Positions 44,216 through 54,023 of a DNA stretch of 64,000 nucleotides are shown here, piece by piece. The position numbers and the translations under genes were made by a program. Position 1 is the first letter of the stretch; the number at the start of each line of letters is the position of its first letter. This DNA is from Parabacteroides goldsteinii DSM 19448 = WAL 12034 (GTDB taxonomy: Bacteria > Bacteroidota > Bacteroidia > Bacteroidales > Tannerellaceae): positions 3,359,321-3,423,320 of the forward strand of contig NZ_KQ033912.1 of NCBI RefSeq assembly GCF_000969835.1, written 5' to 3'. The notes beneath the pieces were generated by a model that did no database searches, was not told where the DNA came from, and saw only the letters and a program-made list of their open reading frames with translations.

Positions 44216-44278
44216 AATTGATGTGGATAGATTTGTATTGCTTGCAACCACAGGAAAAAATGCTAAAAACAAGATACT
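44216..44278 (+). promoter_or_regulatory. SAM-II (SAM-alpha) type riboswitch before metK
   Basis: TGTGG (44222-44226) pairs with CCACA (44248-44252) to form P1. The loop holds GATTTGTATTGCTTGCAA, close to the conserved GCTTGCA of SAM-II, and the 3' part has AAAAAATGCTAAAAACA, matching the AAA...GCTAAA element that forms the pseudoknot with the loop. Size and order agree with the class. It lies 136 bases before metK, the SAM synthetase gene, so feedback by SAM is expected. Confidence 0.75.
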
Positions 44279-44371
44279 TTTCTTAGCCGTTCGGCATATA
44301 TGGTCCTTCCGTTATCAATTCATTATTAATTAATAACCCGTTGTTAATTGAACATCGTTCTTTAGTCCCTA

Positions 44372-44405
44372 CTAATTTTCAATTTTCAATTTTCAATTTT
44401 CAATT
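44372..44405. repeat. TTTTCAATT AT-rich repeat, right copy
   Basis: Four tandem ATTTTCA units ending eight bases before the metK start. With the left copy it brackets the riboswitch. Confidence 0.75.
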
Positions 44406-44413
44406 AAAAAGTA

Positions 44414-45700
44414 ATGAGTTATTTATTCACCTCCGAATCGGTGTCCGAAGGGCACCCCGATAAAGTAGCCGATCAGATATCGGATGCTTTGCTGGATGAG
44501 TTTCTTGCGTATGACAAGAGCTCGAAAGTTGCTTGCGAAACCCTTGTTACAACCGGACAGGTTGTCTTGGCTGGAGAAGTTAAATCAAGTGCTTATGTAG
44601 ATGTGCAGGATGTTGCACGCAGCGTGATCGAAAAAATTGGTTACACCAAGAGTGAATACCAGTTTGAAGCAAAATCATGTGGCGTATTCTCTTCTATCCA
44701 TGAACAGAGTGGCGATATCAATCGTGGTGTGGAACGCGAAGACCCTTATAACCAGGGTGCCGGCGACCAGGGTATGATGTTCGGCTATGCGACCAATGAA
44801 ACAGAGAATTACATGCCTCTGGCTCTCGATCTCTCACACAGCCTGTTATGGGAACTGGCTAAGATCCGCAAGAACGAAAACGACCTGATGCCTTATCTCC
44901 GTCCGGATGCAAAGAGCCAGGTCACTATTGAATATGATGACAACGGCAAGCCGTTGCGCATCGATACGATCGTTGTATCGACTCAGCATGACGAGTTTAT
45001 CGGTCCGAAAGGCATTAGCCAGGAAGAAGCCGATATCGCTATGCAGAAGAAGATTGCAGCCGATGTAAAGAGTATCCTGGTACCGCGCGTAAAAGCCCAG
45101 TATCCGGCTCATGTACAGGCTTTGTTCAATGATGATATCATTTACCATGTGAATCCGACCGGCAAGTTCGTGATCGGTGGCCCTCATGGTGATACCGGAT
45201 TGACCGGACGTAAGATCATTGTGGATACATACGGTGGAAAAGGTGCTCACGGTGGTGGAGCATTCTCCGGTAAAGACCCTTCGAAGGTTGACCGTTCTGC
45301 CGCTTATGCTGCCCGTCATATCGCCAAAAACCTGGTGGCTGCCGGTGTGGCTGATGAAATGCTGGTACAGGTATCTTACGCAATCGGTGTCGCCAAACCG
45401 ATGAACATCTTCGTGAATACCTTCGGCCGTGCAAATGTAAAAATGACAGACGGCGAAATCGCTGAAAAGATCTGGGATCTTTTCGATATGCGCCCGAAAG
45501 CCATTGAAGAACGCCTGAAACTGCGTAACCCGATCTATCTGGAAACAGCCTCTTACGGTCATATGGGACGTAAGCCGGAAACGGTTACCAAAACGTTTAT
45601 ATCCCGCTATAACCCACAGCCGACAGTCTGCGAAGTAGAGTTGTTTACCTGGGAAAAGTTGGATTATGTAGATAAAGTGAAAGAAGCATTCGGAATCTGA
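44414..45700 (+). CDS. metK: S-adenosylmethionine synthetase
   Basis: 428-aa enzyme making SAM from methionine and [23 protein letters not shown] at the N-terminus, [36 protein letters not shown] and [19 protein letters not shown] are the standard signatures. Slightly longer than enterobacterial MetK, as usual in Bacteroidota. Controlled by the upstream riboswitch (inference); ends in its own terminator. Confidence 0.97.
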   Translation: MSYLFTSESVSEGHPDKVADQISDALLDEFLAYDKSSKVACETLVTTGQVVLAGEVKSSAYVDVQDVARSVIEKIGYTKSEYQFEAKSCGVFSSIHEQSGDINRGVEREDPYNQGAGDQGMMFGYATNETENYMPLALDLSHSLLWELAKIRKNENDLMPYLRPDAKSQVTIEYDDNGKPLRIDTIVVSTQHDEFIGPKGISQEEADIAMQKKIAADVKSILVPRVKAQYPAHVQALFNDDIIYHVNPTGKFVIGGPHGDTGLTGRKIIVDTYGGKGAHGGGAFSGKDPSKVDRSAAYAARHIAKNLVAAGVADEMLVQVSYAIGVAKPMNIFVNTFGRANVKMTDGEIAEKIWDLFDMRPKAIEERLKLRNPIYLETASYGHMGRKPETVTKTFISRYNPQPTVCEVELFTWEKLDYVDKVKEAFGI

Positions 45701-45720
45701 TTTCTGAAGATATAAAATGT

Positions 45721-45760
45721 AAAACCGGTTATGGAACAATGCCATAACCGGTTTTTTTAT
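45721..45760 (+). terminator. metK terminator
   Basis: Perfect 14-bp stem (45721-45734 with 45742-45755), seven-base loop, then T-run. Confidence 0.93.
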
Positions 45761-45811
45761 ATAGACCTTAAGTATTTTATCACTTACAGGATTTTTTAGA
45801 GTATATTTTCC

Positions 45812-45819
45812 TATATTTG
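45812..45819 (+). promoter_or_regulatory. Promoter -7 element for the M16 peptidase gene
   Basis: TATATTTG, 30 bases before the ATG at 45849. No clear -33 element. Confidence 0.65.
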
Positions 45820-45848
45820 GCGCCATAGAATTCCTAAATCTAAATCTT

Positions 45849-48761
45849 ATGCGTAAAATTATTTCGTTTCTTTCGCTGGCCGTGATTATATTACTGGCGG
45901 CAGCATGTAAGGAGACCTCCCCGTTTAAGTACGAGTCAGTCCCTAACGATCCTATGAAAGCACGTATCTACACGTTGGACAACGGCTTGAAAGTCTATTT
46001 GACAGTGAACAAAGAGACACCGCGTATCCAGACTTATATCGCAGTCAAAGTTGGTGGAAAAAACGACCCGGCTGAAACAACCGGGTTAGCGCATTACTTT
46101 GAACATCTGATGTTTAAGGGTACACAAAAGTTTGGTACTCAGAATTATGAAATGGAAAAGCCGCTGCTCGATCAAATCGAACAACTGTTTGAAGTTTACC
46201 GGAAGACTACCGATGAGGCCGAAAGGAAAGAAATCTATCATCAGATCGACAGTATTTCGTATGAAGCGTCCAAATATGCTATTCCCAATGAGTACGATAA
46301 GCTGATGGCTGCTATCGGAGCCAATGGCACCAATGCTTATACGGGATTTGATATGACTGTCTATACGGAAGATATTCCTTCCAATCAGATCGACAACTGG
46401 GCTAAAATCCAGGCGGACCGCTTTGAAAACAATGTAATCCGTGGTTTCCATACGGAACTGGAAACCGTTTATGAAGAAAAGAACATGTCTTTAACCAGCG
46501 ATGGTCGTAAAGTATATGAGGCCGTTTTGAGCGCTCTTTTCCCGGATCATCCTTATGGAACCCAGACAGTACTGGGTACTCAGGAAAACCTCAAGAATCC
46601 TTCGATTACCAATATAAAGAACTATCATAATACCTGGTATGTGCCGAATAATATGGCAATTTGTATGTCGGGCGACTTTGACCCGGATAAAACAATTGAG
46701 GTTATCAATAAATATTTCGGTCATCTGCAACCGAACCCGAATTTACCGAAGTTGCCGGTAACCCATGAATCACCTATCAAGGCTCCGGTTGTGAAAGAGG
46801 TATTAGGCGTGGATGCGGAAAATGTGACTTTGGGATGGCGTTTCCCGGGCGCATCGTCTCCGGAAGAAGATTTGCTGAACCTCACCGGCGAAATCGTAAA
46901 TAACGGCAAAGCCGGTTTGCTGGATGTGGATCTGGTTCAACAGCAGAAAGTACTGAGTTGTTATGCAGGCACTTATGGTATGGCCGATTATAATGCATTT
47001 GTAATGAGTGGCCGTCCGAAACAAGGGCAAACGCTGGATGATGTGAAAAATCTTTTCCTTGCAGAGATAGAAAAACTGAAAAAGGGAGATTTCGATGAAG
47101 GTTTGCTGGAGGCTGCGATCAATAATTATAAACTGATGCAAATGTATCGCCTGGATAATAACAGCAGCCGGGCAGATATGTTTGTTTCTGCTTTTATAAA
47201 TGGTGTTGACTGGAAAGACGAGGTAGCTCAGTTGGAGCGTTTAAGTAAAGTGACCAAACAACAGATCGTCGACTTTGCCAATAAGTATTTCGGAGATAAT
47301 TATGCTTTGATCTACAAAAGAGAGGGCAAGGATCCGAATGAGAAGAAAATCGACAAACCTAAAATTACTCCTATCGTAATGAACCGCGACAGCTCAAGCG
47401 TGTTCCTTAAGGAAATACAGGCAGTAGAGGTCGCTCCGATAGAACCTGTATTTCTCGATTATGACAAGGATTTGCAGAAGCTGACAGCAAAGTCGGATAT
47501 TCCTGTTCTTTACAAACAGAATATGACGAACGATGTTTTCTCTCTGATGTATGTCTTTGAGATGGGAACGAACAATGATAAGGCGATGGGTACGGCTTTC
47601 GAATATATGAAATATCTCGGTACTTCAAAGAAAAGCCTGAAAGAGATCAATGAAGAATTTTATCGTTTGGCATGCTACTTCAATGTTTTCCCGGGAGCGG
47701 ATCGCACGTATGTCATGCTGGAAGGCCTGAAGGAAAATATGCCGAAAGCAATGGCTCTCTTTGAGGAGATTCTGGCTGATGCCCAAGTGGACAAGGATAC
47801 TTACGGTAATCTGGCTGACGATATTCTGAAAAAACGGACGGATGCCAAATTGAACCAGGGACAGAATTTCAATAAACTGATTCAATATGCTATCTGGGGA
47901 CCGCAATCTCCGGCTACACATGTCCTTTCTACAGCTGAATTACAACAGATGGATCCTCAGGAATTGGTCGACCGTATCCATAAGATAAATACCTATGAAC
48001 ATAAGATACTGTATTACGGGCCTGAAAAACCGCAGGCTTTACTGGATATCGTTAAACAGTATCATAATGTTCCGGAAAAACTTGTTCCTGTTCCGGCCGC
48101 TACAGAGTTCAAGCAACAGGAAACACCGAAAAATAAAGTTTTGCTGGCACAATATGATGCCAAACAGATTTATTTCTCAGCCGTATCCAACCGTGGCGAG
48201 AAATTCGATCCGTCGATCGAGCCGACATTGAACATGTACAATGAATATTTCGGTGGCGGAATGAATGCGATCGTATTTCAGGAAATGCGTGAAGCCCGCG
48301 GACTGGCTTATTCTGCAGGGGCATATCTTATCACTCCTTCGAAATTGAAATATCCGTATGTATACCGTACGTTTATTGCTACACAGAATGATAAAATGAT
48401 CGACGCAATGAAAGCCTTTGATGATATTATCAACAATATGCCGGAGTCGGAAAAAGCGTTCAATCTGGCAAAAGAAGCTTTGATAACCCGTATGCGTACG
48501 GAACGTATCACAAAATCCGGAGTCTTATGGTCGTATCTGAATGCACAGGATTTGGGACTGAATACCGACAGCAGGAAGGAACTGTTTGAAAAAGTACCTT
48601 CCATGACCCTTGCCGATATCAAAGCCTTCCAGGAGAAATGGGTGAAAGGACGTACCTATACCTATTGTGTACTGGGAGATGAAAAGGATCTGGATCTGAA
48701 GTCTTTGGAACAGTACGGACCGGTAACGAAACTGAGTAAAGAAGATATATTTGGATATTGA
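45849..48761 (+). CDS. M16-family zinc metallopeptidase lipoprotein
   Basis: 970-aa double-unit M16 (pitrilysin-like) peptidase anchored by a lipobox Cys (LLAAAC). The inverted zinc motif is HYFEHLMFKGT (H82-x-x-E85-H86), with the distal Glu in ETVYEEKNMS near residue 205. The second half (after about residue 530) has the inactive-type fold with QEMREARGLAYSAGAYL. Such enzymes degrade or process peptides in the periplasm or at the surface. Monocistronic. Confidence 0.93.
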   Translation: MRKIISFLSLAVIILLAAACKETSPFKYESVPNDPMKARIYTLDNGLKVYLTVNKETPRIQTYIAVKVGGKNDPAETTGLAHYFEHLMFKGTQKFGTQNYEMEKPLLDQIEQLFEVYRKTTDEAERKEIYHQIDSISYEASKYAIPNEYDKLMAAIGANGTNAYTGFDMTVYTEDIPSNQIDNWAKIQADRFENNVIRGFHTELETVYEEKNMSLTSDGRKVYEAVLSALFPDHPYGTQTVLGTQENLKNPSITNIKNYHNTWYVPNNMAICMSGDFDPDKTIEVINKYFGHLQPNPNLPKLPVTHESPIKAPVVKEVLGVDAENVTLGWRFPGASSPEEDLLNLTGEIVNNGKAGLLDVDLVQQQKVLSCYAGTYGMADYNAFVMSGRPKQGQTLDDVKNLFLAEIEKLKKGDFDEGLLEAAINNYKLMQMYRLDNNSSRADMFVSAFINGVDWKDEVAQLERLSKVTKQQIVDFANKYFGDNYALIYKREGKDPNEKKIDKPKITPIVMNRDSSSVFLKEIQAVEVAPIEPVFLDYDKDLQKLTAKSDIPVLYKQNMTNDVFSLMYVFEMGTNNDKAMGTAFEYMKYLGTSKKSLKEINEEFYRLACYFNVFPGADRTYVMLEGLKENMPKAMALFEEILADAQVDKDTYGNLADDILKKRTDAKLNQGQNFNKLIQYAIWGPQSPATHVLSTAELQQMDPQELVDRIHKINTYEHKILYYGPEKPQALLDIVKQYHNVPEKLVPVPAATEFKQQETPKNKVLLAQYDAKQIYFSAVSNRGEKFDPSIEPTLNMYNEYFGGGMNAIVFQEMREARGLAYSAGAYLITPSKLKYPYVYRTFIATQNDKMIDAMKAFDDIINNMPESEKAFNLAKEALITRMRTERITKSGVLWSYLNAQDLGLNTDSRKELFEKVPSMTLADIKAFQEKWVKGRTYTYCVLGDEKDLDLKSLEQYGPVTKLSKEDIFGY

Positions 48762-48782
48762 GAATTGAAAATTAGAAATTAA

Positions 48783-48831
48783 AAAGACGGTTGTTAAATC
48801 AAATGAGTATTTAACAACCGTCTTTCTTTTC
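48783..48831. terminator. Terminator between M16 gene and convergent ABC gene
   Basis: Perfect 17-bp stem (48783-48799 with 48809-48825) with A-run before and T-run after; works in both directions. AATTGAAAA-type tracts lie on both sides. Confidence 0.92.
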
Positions 48832-48852
48832 CAATCAAGTAATTTTCAATTC

Positions 48853-49626
48853 TCAAATTCCATCATCCTGATGCATCTCCACCTCCTTGACTTTCCGGAA
48901 CAGGTCGGATGCGAAGATGAAGTCGTTGAGGGCTTTGTTGTTGGAGGTGATGACCTGGTCTTTTGTTCCCTGCCATTCTTTAACACCTTCTTTGATGAAG
49001 ATGATGTTTTCCCCGATATTCATTACGGAGTTCATGTCATGGGTGTTGATAACCGTGGTCATCTTATATTCCGTTGTAATATCGTGGATCAGGTCGTCTA
49101 TCAGCAGGGACGTTTTAGGGTCCAGTCCGGAGTTGGGTTCGTCGCAAAAAAGATATTTAGGGTTCAATGCGATCGCACGGGCAATAGCGGCACGTTTCAT
49201 CATACCACCGCTGATCTCTGACGGATACAGATGTTCCGCTTCCGAAAGATTCACGCGTTCCAGGCAGAACATGGCTCTTTTTTCTCTTTCTTTATAAGAA
49301 TCATTAGAGAACATATTGAGCGGGAACATCACATTTTCAAGAACCGTCATGCTGTCGAACAAGGCAGACCCCTGGAACAGCATGCCCATTTCCCTGCGAA
49401 GCATGTTCAATTCCAGTTTATCCATGGAGGTAAGGTCGCGCCCGTCATACAGGATCTCACCCGAATCCGGTTTCATCAGGCCGATGATATTTTTGATCAG
49501 GACCGTTTTCCCGGAACCGCTTCGTCCGATGATCAGATTGGTCTTCCCTGTTTCAAAAACGGCGCTGATATCATTCAGCACTGTGCGGCCTTCAAATGAT
49601 TTCGTTATGTTTTTTACTTCTATCAT
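48853..49626 (-). CDS. MlaF-like ABC transporter ATPase
   Basis: 257-aa ATPase. Walker A GRSGSGKTVLIKN, signature region SGGMMKRAAIARA (the MKRA form typical of MlaF), Walker B LFCDEPNSGLDP. It would drive phospholipid transport between inner and outer membranes together with the MlaE-like permease, whose gene precedes it by three bases. The MCE-domain partner (MlaD) is not in the window. Confidence 0.93.
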   Translation of the reverse strand: MIEVKNITKSFEGRTVLNDISAVFETGKTNLIIGRSGSGKTVLIKNIIGLMKPDSGEILYDGRDLTSMDKLELNMLRREMGMLFQGSALFDSMTVLENVMFPLNMFSNDSYKEREKRAMFCLERVNLSEAEHLYPSEISGGMMKRAAIARAIALNPKYLFCDEPNSGLDPKTSLLIDDLIHDITTEYKMTTVINTHDMNSVMNIGENIIFIKEGVKEWQGTKDQVITSNNKALNDFIFASDLFRKVKEVEMHQDDGI

Positions 49627-49629
49627 TTC

Positions 49630-50376
49630 TTACGTAAGCATTAAATGGGTCATTATTACGTCTGCCAGCAGGATCATGATACTGCTCATTACAACAGCAT
49701 TCGTACTCGCTTTACCGACTTCGAGTGCCCCTCCTTTCACATAATAACCGAAATAAGCGGCTATCGATGAGATTATAAAGGCGTAAACGACAGATTTTAT
49801 AATAGAATACCAGATATAGAATTCATTGAAATAAAACTGCAACCCGTATTCGAAAGAGGCCGGCGTCATACCTGTTCCTGTCGAATGGCTGGCGGCTATA
49901 CCTCCCATAATTCCTGTAAACATACTGAAAATAACCAGTACCGGAATAAAGATCATCAGTCCGGCAATTTTCGGCATAATCAGGAAGTTTGCCGAATTGA
50001 CTCCCATGATCTCCATCGCATCGATCTGCTCCGTTACACGCATGGTTCCTATTTCGGAGGCAATGTTGCTACCTACTTTACCAGCAAGGATCAGTGCCAT
50101 GATGGAGGATGAAAACTCCAGCAGGATAATTTCGCGGGTCGTATACCCGATCGTAAATTTAGGGATCAGCGGTGAACTGATATTCAATGATATCTGGATG
50201 GCGATAACCGTACCGATAAATACCGAAATGATAACCACGATCCAGAGAGAGTCGACACCCAGCTTATATATCTCTTTTATCAATTGTTTGAAGAACATGC
50301 TCCATCTGTCAGGTATTGATATGGATTTCCCCATCAACATGACATATTCTCCCATTCTATGTAACGCTTTATTCAT
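49630..50376 (-). CDS. MlaE-like ABC transporter permease
   Basis: 248-aa MlaE/YrbE permease with about five helices. SLWIVVIISVFIGTVIAIQ, EFSSSIMALILAGKVGSNIA and EIGTMRVTEQIDAMEIMGVN are family signatures. Encoded three bases before the MlaF-like ATPase; retrograde or anterograde lipid transport cannot be told from sequence. Confidence 0.94.
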   Translation of the reverse strand: MNKALHRMGEYVMLMGKSISIPDRWSMFFKQLIKEIYKLGVDSLWIVVIISVFIGTVIAIQISLNISSPLIPKFTIGYTTREIILLEFSSSIMALILAGKVGSNIASEIGTMRVTEQIDAMEIMGVNSANFLIMPKIAGLMIFIPVLVIFSMFTGIMGGIAASHSTGTGMTPASFEYGLQFYFNEFYIWYSIIKSVVYAFIISSIAAYFGYYVKGGALEVGKASTNAVVMSSIMILLADVIMTHLMLT

Positions 50377-50458
50377 TATTTTCTTGATTACTTATCTGTT
50401 CCAGTCTGCAAATATAACTGAAATATGTCAACTACTGTTCACTGTTTATGATTTGTTT

Positions 50459-52528
50459 TCACGTCAGGTACCGTGTCCCTTCGTCCATACTAGCCTGGAT
50501 CGGGTAGGAGAGGATGAAGCTGTTACTCTGGAAATACTTGTTCAGATAGCCGGGGATACGTGGCATTACGGGGTCGTAGGAATAGCCTTCTTTCCGGCTG
50601 AAGATCACCCACATGCTGTCGTCCGCTTTCACATCCCGGAACACGATCAGGAAATCATCCCAGTCGCTGAAGTTTACATATGATATTTCTCCCGCTCTTT
50701 TGGCGAAGAGTTTTTTGATGGCTTTCAGCGTATCCTCCGAACCGTAGAACACGACTTTTGCCCCGGTATTCTGCAACACGTTCCATACCCGGTTCATGAC
50801 CGGTATGAAGCCGATTTCTTTTTCCGCCCGGTCCGGCAGGATAATCAGGTGGCGTTTGATAGTGGCCAGCGGTTGTACCGGTTTGTAGATGAAGGTCGTT
50901 ACGCTGCTGTGCTGTAATACGTTTTCAACAATATTTCCCAGGAATGCTGCCGGTATGTCCTTTTCCTTATGCAATCCGAGGACCAGGTCGGTTATCTCCC
51001 GTTCCTTCACGACGCTGGTAATGGCGTTGGAGATGCTCAGGTCGTAGCGGAGCAAACCTTTCAGCCGGGTGTCGGTGGCCGCGGCGGTATCGACGGCGGT
51101 CTGTAATACCCGTTTGGAGGACTTCAGCGTCTTGTCGTCCGAATTCTGGTTGTCTATCACTTTGAGGGCATATAACCCGCTGGTATTCGTTTTTGATTTT
51201 ATGGCAAGGCTGAGGTTGACCAGTTCTTCAACCGTTTCCTCATTGCTGACGGGGATCAGGATATGTTCGTCCTTCGTATCTTTGTCTTCTGTCTCCTCAC
51301 CGGATTCCTTCATCGCTATATTATGCGCTCCTTTCTGGGCGGAGAAGGAGGCGATGGCGCAGGTCACCAGGATCATCAGGATCGTACCGTTCAGTACGCT
51401 TTCATTCAGGAGCCGTATGGGAGCACCGTTGGCGTCGGTTCCCAGGATCACGTTATACCCGACCATGACGGCTGCCAGTGTAGCTGCCGCCTGGGCGTTG
51501 CTCAGTCCGAAAATAACACTCCGCTGGTCGACCGACAGGCGGAAGGTCTTTTGTGTCAGCCAGGCTGCCGCATATTTTGCCGCCGTAGCCACGATGATCA
51601 TAACCATACCGACCTTGATCGTTTCGAAGCTGGTAAAGAAAGCCCGGTAATCGATCAGCATCCCCACACTCAGCAAGAAGAAGGGGATAAAGATCGCGTT
51701 CCCGACAAACTCTACACGGTTCATCAGCGGCGAACTCTGCGGGATCAGCCTGTTCAGGGCCAGTCCGGCAAGGAAAGAGCCGATGATCGCTTCCATCCCC
51801 GCTAACTGGGCAAGGAATGCACCGAAGAACACCATCGACAGCACGAATATATATTGCGAAATATTATCGTGTACCCGTTTGAAGAACCATCGTCCGATAA
51901 AGGGAAACACCAGTAACACAATCAAGGCAAAAATAACGATGGAAACGCCCAGGCGTATCCAGAAAGCGTTGTCGGCATTTCCTGTCGCCATCCCGACAAT
52001 AATTGTCAGCACCAGTAAAGCCAGCGTATCCGTGATCATGGTCCCGCCGACGGTAATGCTGACAGCATTGTTTTTGCTGATCCCCAGCTTGCTGATGATC
52101 GGATAAGCGATCAGTGTATGGGATGCGAACATACTGGCGAGCAGTACGGACGTCTCCATGCTGAAATCAAGCACCCATAATCCAACGACCGTCCCCAGTA
52201 TCATAGGGATCAGGAACGTATACATCCCGAATACAAGACTTTTCCCGCTATTCTTCTTAAAATCCCCCATGTCTATTTCCAGCCCGGCCAGGAACATGAT
52301 ATAAAGTAACCCTGCCGTCCCCGAAAGAATGATACTGCTGTCGCGCAGGACAAGGTTAAAACCGTTCGGCCCGATAATGGCTCCGGCAATGATCAGTCCC
52401 AGCAGGTGCGGAACCCTGAGTTTATTCAACAGGAGCGGGGCGGCCAGGATGATCAGCAGTATCAGTAAGAACTTCAATACCGGATCAGCCAGCGGGAGGG
52501 TGAAATCTATGTTTGAGAGTAATATCAT
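50459..52528 (-). CDS. CPA2-type cation:proton antiporter with C-terminal USP-like domain
   Basis: 689 aa. The N-terminal 390 residues form a Na+/H+ exchanger-type membrane domain (about 12 helices) with LLGLIIAGAIIGPNGF, AGLEIDMGDF and GSFLAGLALNRLIP. The remaining 290 residues are soluble, with a universal-stress-protein-like pattern (HILIPVSNEETVEELVNLSL and later HLIILPDRAE), probably two tandem USP folds that sense a nucleotide. The gene starts 12 bases after the ATPase gene stop and is probably co-transcribed with it. Ion specificity (K+ or Na+) is unknown. Confidence 0.9.
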   Translation of the reverse strand: MILLSNIDFTLPLADPVLKFLLILLIILAAPLLLNKLRVPHLLGLIIAGAIIGPNGFNLVLRDSSIILSGTAGLLYIMFLAGLEIDMGDFKKNSGKSLVFGMYTFLIPMILGTVVGLWVLDFSMETSVLLASMFASHTLIAYPIISKLGISKNNAVSITVGGTMITDTLALLVLTIIVGMATGNADNAFWIRLGVSIVIFALIVLLVFPFIGRWFFKRVHDNISQYIFVLSMVFFGAFLAQLAGMEAIIGSFLAGLALNRLIPQSSPLMNRVEFVGNAIFIPFFLLSVGMLIDYRAFFTSFETIKVGMVMIIVATAAKYAAAWLTQKTFRLSVDQRSVIFGLSNAQAAATLAAVMVGYNVILGTDANGAPIRLLNESVLNGTILMILVTCAIASFSAQKGAHNIAMKESGEETEDKDTKDEHILIPVSNEETVEELVNLSLAIKSKTNTSGLYALKVIDNQNSDDKTLKSSKRVLQTAVDTAAATDTRLKGLLRYDLSISNAITSVVKEREITDLVLGLHKEKDIPAAFLGNIVENVLQHSSVTTFIYKPVQPLATIKRHLIILPDRAEKEIGFIPVMNRVWNVLQNTGAKVVFYGSEDTLKAIKKLFAKRAGEISYVNFSDWDDFLIVFRDVKADDSMWVIFSRKEGYSYDPVMPRIPGYLNKYFQSNSFILSYPIQASMDEGTRYLT

Positions 52529-52540
52529 ATCTATAAATAT

Positions 52541-53851
52541 TTACATATCTTGCATTGATAATCCTTTTATATCCAGCGTATAATGTGCCAACTGTTTTTT
52601 TATTGTTGCAACCTTTTCGTATAGACGGGCTATATTTACCTTGTGAAAATTTCGTTTGACTTCTGCTATTAACGCCTTGTTCTCGAATCGGTTGAGGGCG
52701 ATAAGGTCTATTTCATTCTCACCTTTGTTGTCCCAGTAATTTCCGATATCCGTGATGTCTTCACTTTCAGCTATCATATCCCTGAAATAGCGTTCCAGGA
52801 TGCGCCCGCTGTATTGTTCGTAATTTTTTAAGATGAATTGTTCCAGCATATTGTTTTTTCCCAGTTCAATCATTGACAGATTCGGGAATATGAAACGGAA
52901 CCAGAACATCAGGTAATTATCATTCAGGCACCAGCGACTGTTGCGGCTTTCCGGTTTTGAAAACATCGGTTTGTTTCTGTTGATCAGGGAATATTCTTTT
53001 TCGAGATTAGCCAGATAGGCGCCCGTATTTTTTCCAATGATCGAATCTATTTCACTTTGGCTGGTCTTTCCGGAAGCTATTAATTGTAAAATGGAAAAAT
53101 AAGTAGCATATTCGCGTCCGAACTCTGATATCAGCAAATCACGTCCTTCCGATAAAAAAGGAGAATCCGGTCGAATGGTATAGCGGATCATTTGATTGAA
53201 AGTGACAGCTCCGGCTTCCATTAGTAAAGCTACATATTTAGCAACACCGCCTGTTATAAGATAAAAGGCCAGAAGATCTTCCGGGGTATATTTCGGGTTA
53301 TAGTCTTTCAAAATTTCTTTAATTGTTGAAACGCTGAAAGGCTTTAAAATGATTTTTGAAGTAAGGCGCCCGAATAGAGGTTCTTTGTTATTTTCAAAAA
53401 TTTTTTTCATCATGGAATATATCGAACCGCAAGCGATAAAATTTATTTTTGCCTGCTCCTTGTATCTATCCCAGATATTTTGAATATCACTGAAAATGGA
53501 ACTGTTAATATTGTCAAACTCCTGAAATTCATCGATGATCAGTGTGAAATGTGTTTGAGTGGCATATATCATCAGTTGTTCGAATAAAATACGAAACTCA
53601 GTCACATTTCCGAAAATCTCCAGTTCCAGACTGTCTTTTATTTCCTGCTGGAATTGTTCACACAGAAGGACTTCGCTTTTACGTGAAACAAAGAGATAGA
53701 GAAACTTTTCACCTTTCATGCTCTCGAGCAATAAAGAGGTTTTACCGATGCGCCTGCGTCCCACCATCACCGTGAAACAAGCAGTGTTTCGTGATTGTTT
53801 ATTGATATCCCGGAGTAAATCCAACTCTTGTGTACGATCGTAAAACTTCAT
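52541..53851 (-). CDS. AAA ATPase with DUF234-type nuclease-like C-terminus
   Basis: 436-aa protein. The N-terminal P-loop ATPase has GRRRIGKTSLLLESM (near residue 33) and Walker B FTLIIDEFQEF; a winged-helix segment follows, then a C-terminal DUF234 part with ENEIDLIALNRFENKALIAE ahead of VKRN, which matches the core of a PD-(D/E)xK fold (E-x-D...E-x-K). It belongs to the archaeal-type ATPase family found widely as single genes. Distinct from the paralogous pair at 26207 and 54024. Transcribed from a textbook promoter divergent to the next gene. Confidence 0.85.
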   Translation of the reverse strand: MKFYDRTQELDLLRDINKQSRNTACFTVMVGRRRIGKTSLLLESMKGEKFLYLFVSRKSEVLLCEQFQQEIKDSLELEIFGNVTEFRILFEQLMIYATQTHFTLIIDEFQEFDNINSSIFSDIQNIWDRYKEQAKINFIACGSIYSMMKKIFENNKEPLFGRLTSKIILKPFSVSTIKEILKDYNPKYTPEDLLAFYLITGGVAKYVALLMEAGAVTFNQMIRYTIRPDSPFLSEGRDLLISEFGREYATYFSILQLIASGKTSQSEIDSIIGKNTGAYLANLEKEYSLINRNKPMFSKPESRNSRWCLNDNYLMFWFRFIFPNLSMIELGKNNMLEQFILKNYEQYSGRILERYFRDMIAESEDITDIGNYWDNKGENEIDLIALNRFENKALIAEVKRNFHKVNIARLYEKVATIKKQLAHYTLDIKGLSMQDM

Positions 53852-53906
53852 GACTTTACTGTTTTAATGGTCATTAATTTAATGGCTGTTACATTAATGA
53901 CTATTA

Positions 53907-53938
53907 CAAAGGTAACTATTGTTCTTTTATAATGCAAA
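53907..53938 (-). promoter_or_regulatory. Promoter for the DUF234-type ATPase gene
   Basis: Minus strand TTTG (53938-53935), 20-base spacer, then TACCTTTG (53914-53907). Downstream and upstream are three copies of TTAATGG (53864, 53879, 53951) in dyad settings. Confidence 0.85.
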
Positions 53939-53974
53939 TGAAAACCATTATTAATGGTTGATGAAATTATTCGA

Positions 53975-54006
53975 TTTGAATAATTCGAATTAAATAATTA
54001 TATTTG
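53975..54006 (+). promoter_or_regulatory. Promoter for the 54024 ATPase gene
   Basis: TTTG (53975-53978), 20-base spacer, TATATTTG (53999-54006). A full match to the Bacteroidota -33/-7 consensus; a short leader places the ATG only 18 bases after it. Confidence 0.88.
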
Positions 54007-54023
54007 CTGAAAAGATCGAGTAT

